A DNA stretch of 64,000 bases. It comes from Bin75 sp965212135 (lineage in GTDB: Bacteria > Nitrospirota > Nitrospiria > Nitrospirales > UBA8639). Below are positions 34,658-44,137 of the stretch, one piece after another (position 1 is the first letter of the stretch; each line of letters begins with the position of its first letter). The notes beneath the pieces were generated by a model. That model made no database searches and was not told the origin of the DNA. It saw only the letters and a program-made list of their open reading frames with translations. A program made the translations under genes and the position numbers. The stretch spans positions 496,001 through 560,000 of the forward strand of contig OZ243044.1 in assembly GCA_965212135.1 (NCBI GenBank), written 5' to 3'.

Positions 34658-36151
34658 TCAGCGAGTCAGTGTATCCTCGACGTCGCACGGGGTGGCGACG
34701 ATCAATTCACCCAAATAGGGATACTGCTTCATCACTTGTTGTTTCATCTCCCACGCCACGGCGCGGTAGGACCAATGGCCTTTGACCCCCGACCGGAGTC
34801 GGCACATATACTCCGCCTGGGCATAGTCCATCTTAAACACGCACCGGACCCTGAACCCAAAGGGAATCGCGTACAGCGACGCCTCCTGATCCATCCCCCG
34901 CAAGCCTTCGATATCACGCTGCACCGCGTCCATGGCTATTTGATAATCCCGACCCAGTCCGGCTTCATACAGGAGGGCGGGGATCTCATACCCATGGACG
35001 GTGGTAAAGTTTTGTTGGATTTGCTGGCATCGGCGATGCCGGTGCAGATCCCGCCATCCTCCGATATCCATCACAATATCAAAGAGCAAGGGATAGCCGC
35101 ATCGAAACTCCTTCATCAACTCGTGATAGGGACCTCGACGCCGCAAGGCGATTTCAAGCGTTTCCTGTTTTTCCTTCTCGGACCACTCCCGCACCAATTC
35201 CAAAATCCGCCGATACGGCGCATGACTGACGCGATAGAGCAAACTCGTCACCAATTCATCCATCAACGAATGGGGTTCAATGAGATCCACCGGCGCCGCC
35301 TGACCGACCCAAGCCGACGGCACGTCCAACCCTGCCTTGCGCAGGATGTTCCTGGCATGCTTCGACAAATCGCGATACCCCTCGGCTTGAGAGTCATCGG
35401 CCCGGGCGTGACGCGCCAACGTGGGCGCCAACGGTTCCGACGGGGCGGCGGCATCACCGCAGAACGCTCCCCACACGTCCGAGGGAGCTTTGGCACAGGC
35501 CTCCTGCAGTTCCCGGCCAAGCGCCTGGAGTTCGGAGAGCGGCGTGGACAAGAGTCGGCCTATCTGCTTTTCCAGCGTCCGGATACTCACCACCTGCCCG
35601 ACGTTCGTCTTGGAGGCAAGAGGCAACGCATAACGGGTGACGTCGTACACGCGCGCGGCCAGCGTCCGCGTGTAATTCGCCTCGGTCATGGCATCGGGTC
35701 TGGGATGTTTCCGTTGCAGATGGTCAAGAAGCGGCTCATGAAACGTTTGATAGAGCGTAAAGAGACTCCTCAAAATCCCCAGATAACAGGCCTCGGTTTC
35801 AGAATCCCTGATGCCCGGCGGCACATAACAGCCGGCCACGGCAAAATTTTGATACCGGCTGGATTTGGCTTGTCCATCCCACAGCGGTTCATCTTCCACG
35901 CGAATAGCCGCCAATTCAGAAATATTTTCCAGGCACACGGTCACATGCCCGAGATCGGCGATCGAAGCATGGCCATAGGCAAAATAAAACTGCTCCCAAA
36001 ACTTTTCCGACGAGTGCCCGTACACCCACTTCAAACTGTCTTCAATGGAATCCGAAGAACGGCTATAGCGCGCGAGGGCATACGCCGATTTCTCCGGCGG
36101 CATCGGCGCGAGCACCACGACCCGACGTTTGTTTGGTTCCTCAACGGACAT
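34658..36151 (-). CDS. ThyX-like protein with two homologous halves
   Basis: 497 residues, about twice the length of a typical FAD-dependent thymidylate synthase. The N-terminal half has the ThyX-type HASIADLGHVTVCLENISELA block followed by SSRY (97-100), but lacks RHR. The C-terminal half has RHRRCQQIQQ (from 371), resembling the RHRxxSxNxxSxRY signature without its later Ser-Arg-Tyr. ThyX methylates dUMP using methylenetetrahydrofolate and FAD. Long ThyX-like proteins are known in some phyla, so function may be kept or altered; catalytic activity is uncertain. The ATG at 36151 is the first in frame. Confidence 0.7.
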   Translation of the reverse strand: MSVEEPNKRRVVVLAPMPPEKSAYALARYSRSSDSIEDSLKWVYGHSSEKFWEQFYFAYGHASIADLGHVTVCLENISELAAIRVEDEPLWDGQAKSSRYQNFAVAGCYVPPGIRDSETEACYLGILRSLFTLYQTFHEPLLDHLQRKHPRPDAMTEANYTRTLAARVYDVTRYALPLASKTNVGQVVSIRTLEKQIGRLLSTPLSELQALGRELQEACAKAPSDVWGAFCGDAAAPSEPLAPTLARHARADDSQAEGYRDLSKHARNILRKAGLDVPSAWVGQAAPVDLIEPHSLMDELVTSLLYRVSHAPYRRILELVREWSEKEKQETLEIALRRRGPYHELMKEFRCGYPLLFDIVMDIGGWRDLHRHRRCQQIQQNFTTVHGYEIPALLYEAGLGRDYQIAMDAVQRDIEGLRGMDQEASLYAIPFGFRVRCVFKMDYAQAEYMCRLRSGVKGHWSYRAVAWEMKQQVMKQYPYLGELIVATPCDVEDTLTR

Positions 36152-36392
36152 GCGTCAATTCCCCTCTGTGCCCACAAACCACACGCAACAGGCACGTCGA
36201 AACCGACCCACTATAGTCAGGCGACGAGCCAATCTCAAGCCGACATCGTTCCAGCCCGATTCACGCAAAAACCCCTTGCAATGCACGGCGTTGATGAGTA
36301 CACTCCGCCGCCAGTATTTCAGGGACAGCCTCCAACAACACAATCACGGGCAAGCACTCAATCATGAGCGGGAAAGACCGAGCCGCCCAGCG

Positions 36393-37790
36393 ATGACCAC
36401 GTCACTCAACCAGCGTTCCATTCATGGCCAATGGTCTTCCCGCCTGGTCTTTATCATGGCGGCCACCGGCTCCGCCGTCGGCCTCGGCAACATCTGGAAA
36501 TTTCCCTATATTGCCGGGGAGAACGGGGGCAGTGCCTTTGTCTTGTTCTATATCCTCTGTGTGGCGGTCCTGGGCATCCCGCTGATCATGGCGGAGCTCA
36601 TGCTGGGCTACCGGGGCAAACAGACGCCGGTCAACGCCATACGGGCGCTGGTAGCGGAAAACAACGCGAACCGGGGCTGGCAGATCATCGGGTGGGGCGG
36701 CACTCTGGCCGGCCTGTTGATCCTTTCCTATTACAGCGTCATCGGTGGATGGACCATCGGGTATATTTTCCATTCAGCGACCGGGCACTTTTCAGGTTTG
36801 AGCGGCGAGCAGGCCACGCACCTCTTCGGCGATTTTGTCGGCAGTCCTCTGTCCCAAATAGGGTGGCATACGATGTTCATGATAATCACCATGGTCATCG
36901 TGGCCCGGGGTGTGCGGCACGGCCTGGAAAAAGCCGTCACCTATCTCCTGCCGACGCTGTTTGTGCTGTTGCTCATGGTGCTGGGTTACGCGATGGCGAC
37001 CGGCTACTTCATGGCAGCGCTCGACTTTTTATTCACGCCGGACTTCAGCCGGTTTTCGAGTGCCAGCATGCTCACGGCCCTGGGCCACGCGTTTTTTACG
37101 TTGAGCCTTGGCATGGGGGCCATCATGATGTATGGGGCCTACGTGCCCCAAGGCATACCCATCGCCGCAAGCTCCGTCGTCATTGCCTTCTTCGACACCC
37201 TCGTGGCCCTCGTCGCCGGCATGGCCATCTTCCCGATCGTGTTTGCTAATGGTTTGGAACCGGGCGCCGGGCCCAGTCTCATTTTTCAAACCATCCCCGT
37301 GGCCTTCGGCAGCATGGCGGGAGGGACGTTGTTCGGGACGCTCTTTTTTGTGTTGCTCATGATCGCCGCTTGGACGTCATCCATTTCACTGATTGAACCG
37401 GCAGTCACCCTGCTGATCGAAAATTTCCACATGACACGCCGCAACGCCGCCGTCTGCGCGGGTTTCGTTACTTGGCTACTAGGATTCGGCACGGTGTTTT
37501 CCTTCAACATCTGGGCGGACGTCACGCTCTTCGGGATGACGTTCTTTGATCAACTCGACTACCTGACCTCCAATATCATGCTGCCGCTGGGCGGGCTTGG
37601 CGTCGCCGTCTTTGCCGGGTGGGTGATGACCAAAGACGCGAGCCGGGAGGAAATCGGCGGACAACACGGTCACGGCGTCTATGCCGTCTGGCGGATATTG
37701 ATTCGCTGGGTCGCCCCTCTCGCGGTGTTGATTGTCTTCCTCCACGCCATCGGCGTCATTTGCAGCATTTTCCCCATGTGGTGTTCGTGA
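36393..37790 (+). CDS. Sodium-dependent transporter of the NSS (SNF) family
   Basis: 465 residues from ATG 36393. The first helix carries the NSS signature (FIMAATGSAVGLGNIWKFPY) with the unwound Na+/substrate-binding region, then GENGGSAFVLFY. About eleven to twelve membrane helices follow. Members take up amino acids or related solutes with Na+. The substrate cannot be assigned. An upstream in-frame extension is open but lacks family character. Confidence 0.93.
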   Translation: MTTSLNQRSIHGQWSSRLVFIMAATGSAVGLGNIWKFPYIAGENGGSAFVLFYILCVAVLGIPLIMAELMLGYRGKQTPVNAIRALVAENNANRGWQIIGWGGTLAGLLILSYYSVIGGWTIGYIFHSATGHFSGLSGEQATHLFGDFVGSPLSQIGWHTMFMIITMVIVARGVRHGLEKAVTYLLPTLFVLLLMVLGYAMATGYFMAALDFLFTPDFSRFSSASMLTALGHAFFTLSLGMGAIMMYGAYVPQGIPIAASSVVIAFFDTLVALVAGMAIFPIVFANGLEPGAGPSLIFQTIPVAFGSMAGGTLFGTLFFVLLMIAAWTSSISLIEPAVTLLIENFHMTRRNAAVCAGFVTWLLGFGTVFSFNIWADVTLFGMTFFDQLDYLTSNIMLPLGGLGVAVFAGWVMTKDASREEIGGQHGHGVYAVWRILIRWVAPLAVLIVFLHAIGVICSIFPMWCS

Positions 37791-37888
37791 CGGTTTTGTT
37801 CCGAGCGTGATCGGGCATCGCGGCTCTGCTGGTTCAATGTACCATTCTCCCTTGCAACTCTGGAAGCGTTTCCCTACCGTACCACGCT

Positions 37889-39559
37889 ATGTCGCACATG
37901 CCTCCGTGGTTCTTGTGCCTGCTCGCGGGCATCGGCTACGCGCTTTCCGTTTCCAACCTGCTTGATGGTTTCCCCTGGGGCGTGTTCGCCTGGATCGCCC
38001 TGCTGCCCCTCCATTTGGCGCTGACCGGCGTCACCGCGGGGCAAGCCTTGTTGCGCGGATGGCTGGCGGGATGTGTGGCGTTCACCGGCACGATGTACTG
38101 GGTGGTGAACGCGATGCATCTCTATGGCAACGTCCCACTCGCCATCAGCATCGCCATCATGTTGTTGCTGGCGGTCTATCTGGGGCTGTACGTCGGGCTG
38201 TATGCCTGGGGATTCACCTGGCTGGAACGCAGACGGACAAATATGGCCTGGATCGCGGCCCCCTGCCTGTGGGTATCCCTGGAATATGTGCGCACCTATG
38301 CGTTGAGCGGATTGCCCTGGGGCCTCCTGGGGTATTCTCAATGGCCATGGCTGTCCATCATCCAGATCGCCAATATCACGGGCGTCTATGGCGTGTCATT
38401 TCTCATTGTGCTGGTGAACGTCTCCGTGTTTCTGCTGCTCCGTTGGGCCGTGGCCCAACAACCTCATCGCTCCGCTCTCCGTCAACCATGGGTTCCCCTT
38501 GCCGTAACGGCCGCGACCGTCCTCGCGGTGTGGCTCTATGGATTGAGTCAACTCACGCCGCCTGTCTCGGAACACCTCACCATTGGAGTCGTGCAAGCCA
38601 ATATTGACCAGGCGCGCAAATGGGACGCGGCCTACCGCATGGAGACGTTGGCGCAATACGACCGGCTCACGAAAACCGTCGGGCCGGACGCCGACCTGAT
38701 TCTGTGGCCCGAAGCGGCCACCCCGTTTGTGTTTGAACAAGAGCCGGGCTATCAATCGCGTGTCGTTGACATCATGAAGGACGCGCGTGCGCCTCTTGTG
38801 TTTGGCAGCCCGGCCATTCGGCGTCACACCGACGGCACGCTGTCGTTGCTGAACAGCGCGTACGTGCTGAACCGCTCCGGGGACGTCGCCGGGCGTTATG
38901 ACAAACAACACCTCGTTCCCTTCGGGGAATACATTCCCCTGAAACCGATGCTCTTTTTCCTGGACAAGCTGGTCGTCGGCATCGGCGATTTTCAGCCGGG
39001 CCCGGCCCCCGTTCTGCTCTCCATTCCATACGGCGCGGCCCGGCGACAGGCCCGGTTTGGGGTCGCCATCTGCTATGAAGTCATTTTTCCAGACCTGGTG
39101 AGACGACTCGCCGACCAAGGCGCCAACTTTCTGGTCACCATCACCAATGACGCCTGGTTCGGCAACACCGTCGCCCCGTATCAACATTTTGTCATGGTCG
39201 TCTTTCGCGCCGTGGAAAATCGTCTGTCGTTCGCCCGGGCCGCCAATACCGGCATTTCCGGGTTTATTGATCCGACCGGACACATACTGGCGGCCACGCC
39301 CGTTTTTACCGAACGGGCCGTCACCGGGGCGATTCCCCTGCGCGGGCCTTCGACGGTTTATACACGATTTGGCGATGTGTTTGCCCTGGCCTGTGTTATA
39401 CTGACCGCGTTGGTGATGGGACTCGCCTGTTTTTTCCACGGGCGGAAATCATCTCTCCGTTTTCAACGCCCCATAAAGGAGTCAAGAATGCTTGAAGACA
39501 TTCGGAGCCGCTTGCACGCCACCGGACAGCACATTCAGGATTTACGGAGGCGTCTTTGA
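37889..39559 (+). CDS. lnt: Apolipoprotein N-acyltransferase (runs in frame into prfB)
   Basis: Lnt adds the third acyl chain to lipoproteins at the periplasmic face of the inner membrane. An N-terminal set of membrane helices is followed by a nitrilase-like domain with the catalytic Glu (WPEAATPF), Lys (YDKQHLVPFGEYIP) and Cys (AICYEVIFPD), and a final helix near residue 510. The frame has no stop of its own before the prfB start at 39488; it continues in phase through the prfB leader and ends at the TGA of the prfB frameshift site. About 533 residues precede the prfB ATG, a normal Lnt length, so the last 23 are shared coding sequence. Confidence 0.92.
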   Translation: MSHMPPWFLCLLAGIGYALSVSNLLDGFPWGVFAWIALLPLHLALTGVTAGQALLRGWLAGCVAFTGTMYWVVNAMHLYGNVPLAISIAIMLLLAVYLGLYVGLYAWGFTWLERRRTNMAWIAAPCLWVSLEYVRTYALSGLPWGLLGYSQWPWLSIIQIANITGVYGVSFLIVLVNVSVFLLLRWAVAQQPHRSALRQPWVPLAVTAATVLAVWLYGLSQLTPPVSEHLTIGVVQANIDQARKWDAAYRMETLAQYDRLTKTVGPDADLILWPEAATPFVFEQEPGYQSRVVDIMKDARAPLVFGSPAIRRHTDGTLSLLNSAYVLNRSGDVAGRYDKQHLVPFGEYIPLKPMLFFLDKLVVGIGDFQPGPAPVLLSIPYGAARRQARFGVAICYEVIFPDLVRRLADQGANFLVTITNDAWFGNTVAPYQHFVMVVFRAVENRLSFARAANTGISGFIDPTGHILAATPVFTERAVTGAIPLRGPSTVYTRFGDVFALACVILTALVMGLACFFHGRKSSLRFQRPIKESRMLEDIRSRLHATGQHIQDLRRRL

Positions 39560-40598
39560 CTTGCCTCGCCTGCAGAACGAATTAGAGGAACTTGCGCAAG
39601 AAAGCGCTCAACCCGATTTCTGGAACAACACGCAAATCGCCACCAGGGTTGGACGGCGCAAGGCCGCGATTGAGCGAAACATCTCGCGCGTCACCGAATT
39701 TCAGCAACGACAGGACGATCTGGAAGCCACGCTCGAACTGATTGGTCAGGAGGATGACCCGGAACTGCACGCCGAATTGGACCAGGGTCTGCTGAAGCTG
39801 GAAACGCTCCTGGATCAACTGCGTACGGAGCAACTCTTGTCCGGCGAACATGACGGTCGGTCCGCGATTCTGGGCATCAACCCCGGAGCCGGCGGAACGG
39901 AATCGCAGGATTGGGCGCAAATGCTGATGCGGATGTTCGTCCGATGGGCCGAGAAAAAAAAATTCACGGTCGGCGCCATTGACCTCCAACCCGGCGATGA
40001 AGCCGGCATCAAAAGTGTCACGCTGAGCATGGACGGCCCTTATGCCTACGGCTATTTGAAATCGGAAGCCGGCGTCCACCGATTGGTGCGGATCTCGCCG
40101 TTTGACGCCAACAAACGTCGTCATACCTCGTTCGCCGCCGTGTCGGTGTATCCCGAACTGGATGACGACGCGGCGGTCGAAATTGACGACAACGATCTGC
40201 GGATTGACACCTTTCGCGCTGGCGGGGCCGGCGGACAAAACGTCAATAAAGTCGAAACCGCCATTCGCATGACCCACCTTCCCACGGGCATTGTCGTGCA
40301 ATGCCAGAACGAGCGCTCGCAATTGCAAAACCGCATGGGAGCCATGCGTGTCCTGAAAGCGAAGCTGTTTGAATTGGAACAACAGCGAAAAGACGCCGAG
40401 TTTCAGAATATCGTCGGCGAAAAAAAAGACATAGCCTGGGGCAGTCAAATTCGGTCGTATGTCTTCCAACCGTATCAACTGGTCAAAGACCACCGAACGA
40501 ATCATGAGACCGGGAACGTCGCCTCGGTTATGGATGGAGACCTTGATCCGTTCCTGGAGGCCTACCTCAAACAGACGATGGCGCCCACGGGTTTCTAA
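39488..40598 (+). CDS. prfB: Peptide chain release factor 2, with programmed +1 frameshift
   Basis: Coding is joined 39488-39556 and 39558-40598. The ATG at 39488 has AAGGAG six bases upstream. After 23 codons the frame meets CTT TGA C; slipping +1 gives GAC TTG CCT and continues the RF2 sequence. RF2 recognises UGA and UAA and releases the nascent chain. The anticodon-like SPF motif (RISPFDANKRR) and the catalytic GGQ loop (RAGGAGGQNVNK) are intact. The first 69 bases share frame and sequence with the end of lnt. lysS follows. Confidence 0.95.
39545..39560 (+). promoter_or_regulatory. prfB programmed frameshift site
   Basis: CGGAGG (internal Shine-Dalgarno-like) is followed by a 3-base spacer, the slippery CTT, the in-frame TGA and a C. 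This matches the arrangement of the classic RF2 autoregulatory site. When RF2 is scarce, ribosomes pause at TGA and shift +1 to make full-length RF2. Here the same TGA is also the first stop for lnt. Confidence 0.92.
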
Positions 40599-40635
40599 CG
40601 AACGAACAAGGGCCCGTCGAGACGGTCTCCGTTTC

Positions 40636-42144
40636 ATGGCAACGCATGGCCACGACGTGATGGATGAATCACACGAACAACGCGCGCAACGCATTCAAAA
40701 ACTCGAGACGCTGAAAGCCCTGGGGGTGCAGCCCTATGGCACGCGCTTTGAGGCGACACACCATGTTGAAGGCCTCGTGGCGGCGTACGGGGCGAAAACC
40801 AAAGACGAGCTTGCGCGGCACACCATCTCCTGTTGTACCGCCGGACGCATCGTGGCGCTCCGCCGGTTTGGGAAAGCCGCGTTTGTCTCGCTTCAAGACG
40901 GCGCGCACCGGCTCCAGGTGTATTTGAAGAAAGACGTCTTGGACGATGCCGCCTTCCGACTGTCCCAAGAACTGGATTTGGGCGATTGGGTCGGCGTGGA
41001 AGGTTGTTTGTTCCGCACGAAAACCGATGAGCTGACCGTCGAAGTGCGGACGCTGACGTTTTTATCGAAAGGCCTCCGGCCCCTTCCTGAAAAATGGCAC
41101 GGCCTGACAGATATCGAAACCCGTTACCGGCAACGTTACGTGGACCTGATTGCCAATCCGGGCATCCACAATATTTTCAAGACGCGCAGCAGGTTGATCG
41201 CAGGCATTCGCGCCTATCTCACCGAGCATGGGTTTCTCGAAGTGGAAACGCCGATGATGCAACCCATTCCCGGCGGGGCGGCGGCTCGCCCATTCGTCAC
41301 GCACCACAATACGCTCAATACGGACCTCTACCTGCGTATCGCGCCGGAGCTGTATCTCAAACGCCTGATTGTCGGTGGATTTCGGCAAGTGTTTGAAATC
41401 AACCGGAGTTTTCGCAATGAAGGCGTTTCGACGATCCATAATCCCGAATTCACCATGCTGGAATTTTACCAGGCCTATGCCGACTACAGGGATCTCTTGG
41501 TGCTGACCGAAGATTTATTCGGCACACTCGCGCGCAATCTCCTCGGCACCACCACGCTGGCCTACCAGGGACAGACGATTGACCTCACGCCTCCCTGGCG
41601 TCGTCTTCCGTATTTTGAAGCCATTCTCGCGTACAACACGTTTGAGCGGAACGTGCTTGAAGATCAGGCCGCGGCTGCAACCGCGGCGACACGGCTCGGG
41701 CTGGAGATTCCAAAGGGAGCCTCGTTGGTTGGAATCTTGAACGTGATTTTTGAAGAAACCGTGGAACGCCACCTGACTCAACCCACGTTTATCACGGATT
41801 ATCCTGCCGAGATCTCTCCGCTCTCGCGAAGAAAGGATTCGGACCCCCGGCTCACCGACCGGTTTGAACTGTTTATCGCCAGCCGCGAACTCGCGAATGG
41901 ATTTTCCGAGTTGAACGATCCGCTTGACCAACGCCAACGCTTCGAAGCACAAGTCTCGCAACGAGAAGCCGGCGACGCCGAGGCGCATTATTTCGACGAA
42001 GATTTCCTGCGCGCGCTGGAATACGGCATGCCGCCAACGGCGGGAGAGGGCATTGGCATTGACCGGCTGGTGATGCTGTTTACAAACCAGGCCTCGATTC
42101 GCGACGTCATTCTCTTTCCCCAACTCCGCCCGGAGCCATCGTGA
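40636..42144 (+). CDS. lysS: Lysyl-tRNA synthetase (class II)
   Basis: About 502 residues from ATG 40636 (ATG 40660 is an alternative). An N-terminal OB-fold anticodon-binding domain precedes the class II core with motif 1 (FLEVETPMMQPIPGGAAARPF), motif 2 (FEINRSFRNEGVSTIHNPEFTMLE) and motif 3 (GEGIGIDRLVMLF). It charges tRNA-Lys. The stop overlaps the lolC/E start as ATGA. Confidence 0.97.
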   Translation: MATHGHDVMDESHEQRAQRIQKLETLKALGVQPYGTRFEATHHVEGLVAAYGAKTKDELARHTISCCTAGRIVALRRFGKAAFVSLQDGAHRLQVYLKKDVLDDAAFRLSQELDLGDWVGVEGCLFRTKTDELTVEVRTLTFLSKGLRPLPEKWHGLTDIETRYRQRYVDLIANPGIHNIFKTRSRLIAGIRAYLTEHGFLEVETPMMQPIPGGAAARPFVTHHNTLNTDLYLRIAPELYLKRLIVGGFRQVFEINRSFRNEGVSTIHNPEFTMLEFYQAYADYRDLLVLTEDLFGTLARNLLGTTTLAYQGQTIDLTPPWRRLPYFEAILAYNTFERNVLEDQAAAATAATRLGLEIPKGASLVGILNVIFEETVERHLTQPTFITDYPAEISPLSRRKDSDPRLTDRFELFIASRELANGFSELNDPLDQRQRFEAQVSQREAGDAEAHYFDEDFLRALEYGMPPTAGEGIGIDRLVMLFTNQASIRDVILFPQLRPEPS

Positions 42145-43394
42145 TGACCCGGCCATATGAAATGTTTGTGGGCCTTCGGTACCTCCGAGCCAAACGTCGG
42201 ACCCGGACCATTTCTCTCAACACCGTCATTTCCATCACCGGTATCACCCTGGGCGTCGCCGCCCTCATTGGCACCCTCGGAATTATGACGGGTTTTCAGG
42301 AAGACTTGCAGGAGAAAATTCTGGGCACGACGTCTCATATCGTCGTGCAGCCACAGGGACAGCCGCTCATGGCCGGGTATTCGGAACTGATTCATCAAGT
42401 GGAACGGGTACCGGAAGTGGTGGCGGCCACTCCTTACCTGTTCAAACAAGTCCTGCTCACCTCCCCAACCGGCGTCCAGGGCATTGTGCTGCGCGGCATT
42501 GATCCGAACAAAGAACCCGAGGTCACGGATATTGCAAAGAACGTGACGTTCGGCAGCGTGCAGGAGTTGGCCGTTTCACCGCCCACGCAACCGGATTCCA
42601 GACCGCACCCCGGCATCATTTTGGGGAAAGAACTGGCGATGCACCTGGGGGTGTTCGTTGGCAATCGCGTCAACGTCGTGTCGCCCGTTGGCCCTGTTCG
42701 AGCGATGGGAATGACGCCGAAAATTCGGCCGTTTCACGTCGTCGGACTGTTTGCGTCCGGTATGTACGAATACGACTCCTCGCTGGCCTACGTGGCGCTG
42801 GACGAAGCGCAAAAGTTTTTTGGTCTCGGCAAGACCGTGACGGGCATCGAAGTCAAAGTCGAGGACGTGCTGACGGCCAATGCCACTGCCGCACGGATCA
42901 ATACCGTTCTGGGAACGGAGTATATGGCAAGAGATTGGATGGCCCTGAACCATAATTTGTTTTCGGCCTTGCGCCTGGAAAAAACCATGATGTTTTTGTT
43001 GCTGGTCCTGATTACGCTTGTCGCGTCCTTTAATATCGTGGGCACACTGACAATGATCGTGAATGAAAAGCAACGCGAGATTGCCATTTTGAAAGCCATC
43101 GGCGCCACCCCGACCGCCATTATGCGAATTTTTATGTTGAATGGCGTGGTCATTGGCTTAACCGGCACCGCGATTGGCATCCCCCTGGGCTATACCTTTC
43201 TCTACCTCATTGAACAGTATTGGACCTTTGATCAAACCGTGTACTACATTTCACATATTTCAGTCCATGTGAAGGCCATGGACGTGCTGCTGGTTTCGTT
43301 TTCCGCCATTTTGATCAGCTTTGCCGCGACCCTGTATCCCTCGTGGCAGGCCGCCAAACTCGCCCCCATCAGCGCCATTCGATACGCGGAATAA
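42141..43394 (+). CDS. lolE: Lipoprotein-releasing ABC transporter permease (LolC/LolE family)
   Basis: 417 residues with one N-terminal helix, a large periplasmic domain and three C-terminal helices in an FtsX fold (MIVNEKQREIAILKAIGATPTAIM). It extracts outer-membrane lipoproteins from the inner membrane together with LolD, encoded two bases downstream. Only one permease gene is present, so the complex is probably a homodimer (LolF-like), as in many non-gamma lineages. It starts within the lysS stop (ATGA). Confidence 0.92.
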   Translation: MMTRPYEMFVGLRYLRAKRRTRTISLNTVISITGITLGVAALIGTLGIMTGFQEDLQEKILGTTSHIVVQPQGQPLMAGYSELIHQVERVPEVVAATPYLFKQVLLTSPTGVQGIVLRGIDPNKEPEVTDIAKNVTFGSVQELAVSPPTQPDSRPHPGIILGKELAMHLGVFVGNRVNVVSPVGPVRAMGMTPKIRPFHVVGLFASGMYEYDSSLAYVALDEAQKFFGLGKTVTGIEVKVEDVLTANATAARINTVLGTEYMARDWMALNHNLFSALRLEKTMMFLLLVLITLVASFNIVGTLTMIVNEKQREIAILKAIGATPTAIMRIFMLNGVVIGLTGTAIGIPLGYTFLYLIEQYWTFDQTVYYISHISVHVKAMDVLLVSFSAILISFAATLYPSWQAAKLAPISAIRYAE

Positions 43395-43396
43395 TC

Positions 43397-44104
43397 ATGA
43401 GTCCCTCACCCGCTTCAGCACGGCCCTTGCTTCAAGCGACCGACGTGGACAAATCATTTATATTGGGAAAGCAAACCGTTGAAGTGTTAAAAGGCATCAA
43501 CCTTGAGGTCCGGCAAGGCGAATTTCTGGCCATGGCCGGGGCTTCGGGAGCGGGAAAAAGCACGCTCCTTCATCTTCTGGGAACCCTGGACCGACCAACG
43601 CGGGGAACCATCTGCTATGAAGACCGGGATATTTTCCGATTGTCAGAACACGAACTCGCTCATTTTCGCAATCGGCGCATTGGGTTCGTGTTTCAATTTC
43701 ATCACCTGCTGCCTGAATTTACGTCGCTGGAAAACACGTACCTCCCCAGCCTCATGCAAAAACGGCCGGTCGAACAATGTATCGAGGAGGCGAGCGCACT
43801 GCTTTCGGAAGTCGGTTTGGGACACCGTTTGCATCATAAGCCCGGTGAACTGTCCGGAGGCGAGCAACAACGCGTGGCCATGGCGCGCGCCCTCATTCAC
43901 AATCCGGACGTGGTCTTGGCCGACGAACCAACGGGAAACCTGGACTCTCACACCGGCGAAGCCCTGTTTGCCCTGTTACGAACGTTCAATGAACAACGAG
44001 GGACGGCATTCGTCATCGTCACGCACAATGAACGCCTTTCCCGGCAGGCCGACCGCTTGATCCACATGGTGGACGGACAGATTGTGAATGAGCGCACGGG
44101 GTAG
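43397..44104 (+). CDS. lolD: Lipoprotein-releasing ABC transporter ATPase LolD
   Basis: 235 residues from ATG 43397 (the frame is open upstream inside lolE). Walker A GASGAGKSTLLHLL, the ABC signature LSGGEQQRVAMARAL, Walker B VVLADEPTGNLD and the switch His in VIVTHNERL are all present. It powers lipoprotein release to LolA. It belongs with lnt further upstream to lipoprotein maturation. Confidence 0.95.
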   Translation: MSPSPASARPLLQATDVDKSFILGKQTVEVLKGINLEVRQGEFLAMAGASGAGKSTLLHLLGTLDRPTRGTICYEDRDIFRLSEHELAHFRNRRIGFVFQFHHLLPEFTSLENTYLPSLMQKRPVEQCIEEASALLSEVGLGHRLHHKPGELSGGEQQRVAMARALIHNPDVVLADEPTGNLDSHTGEALFALLRTFNEQRGTAFVIVTHNERLSRQADRLIHMVDGQIVNERTG

Positions 44105-44137
44105 GAAGCGGGTGGAACGGATTGGCGTTCCGGCGTC

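Noticed and set aside
34643..36367. A 574-codon plus-strand frame opposite the ThyX-like gene
   Set aside because: Its translation has no recognisable domains and covers the conserved ThyX-type motifs on the other strand; treated as a shadow.
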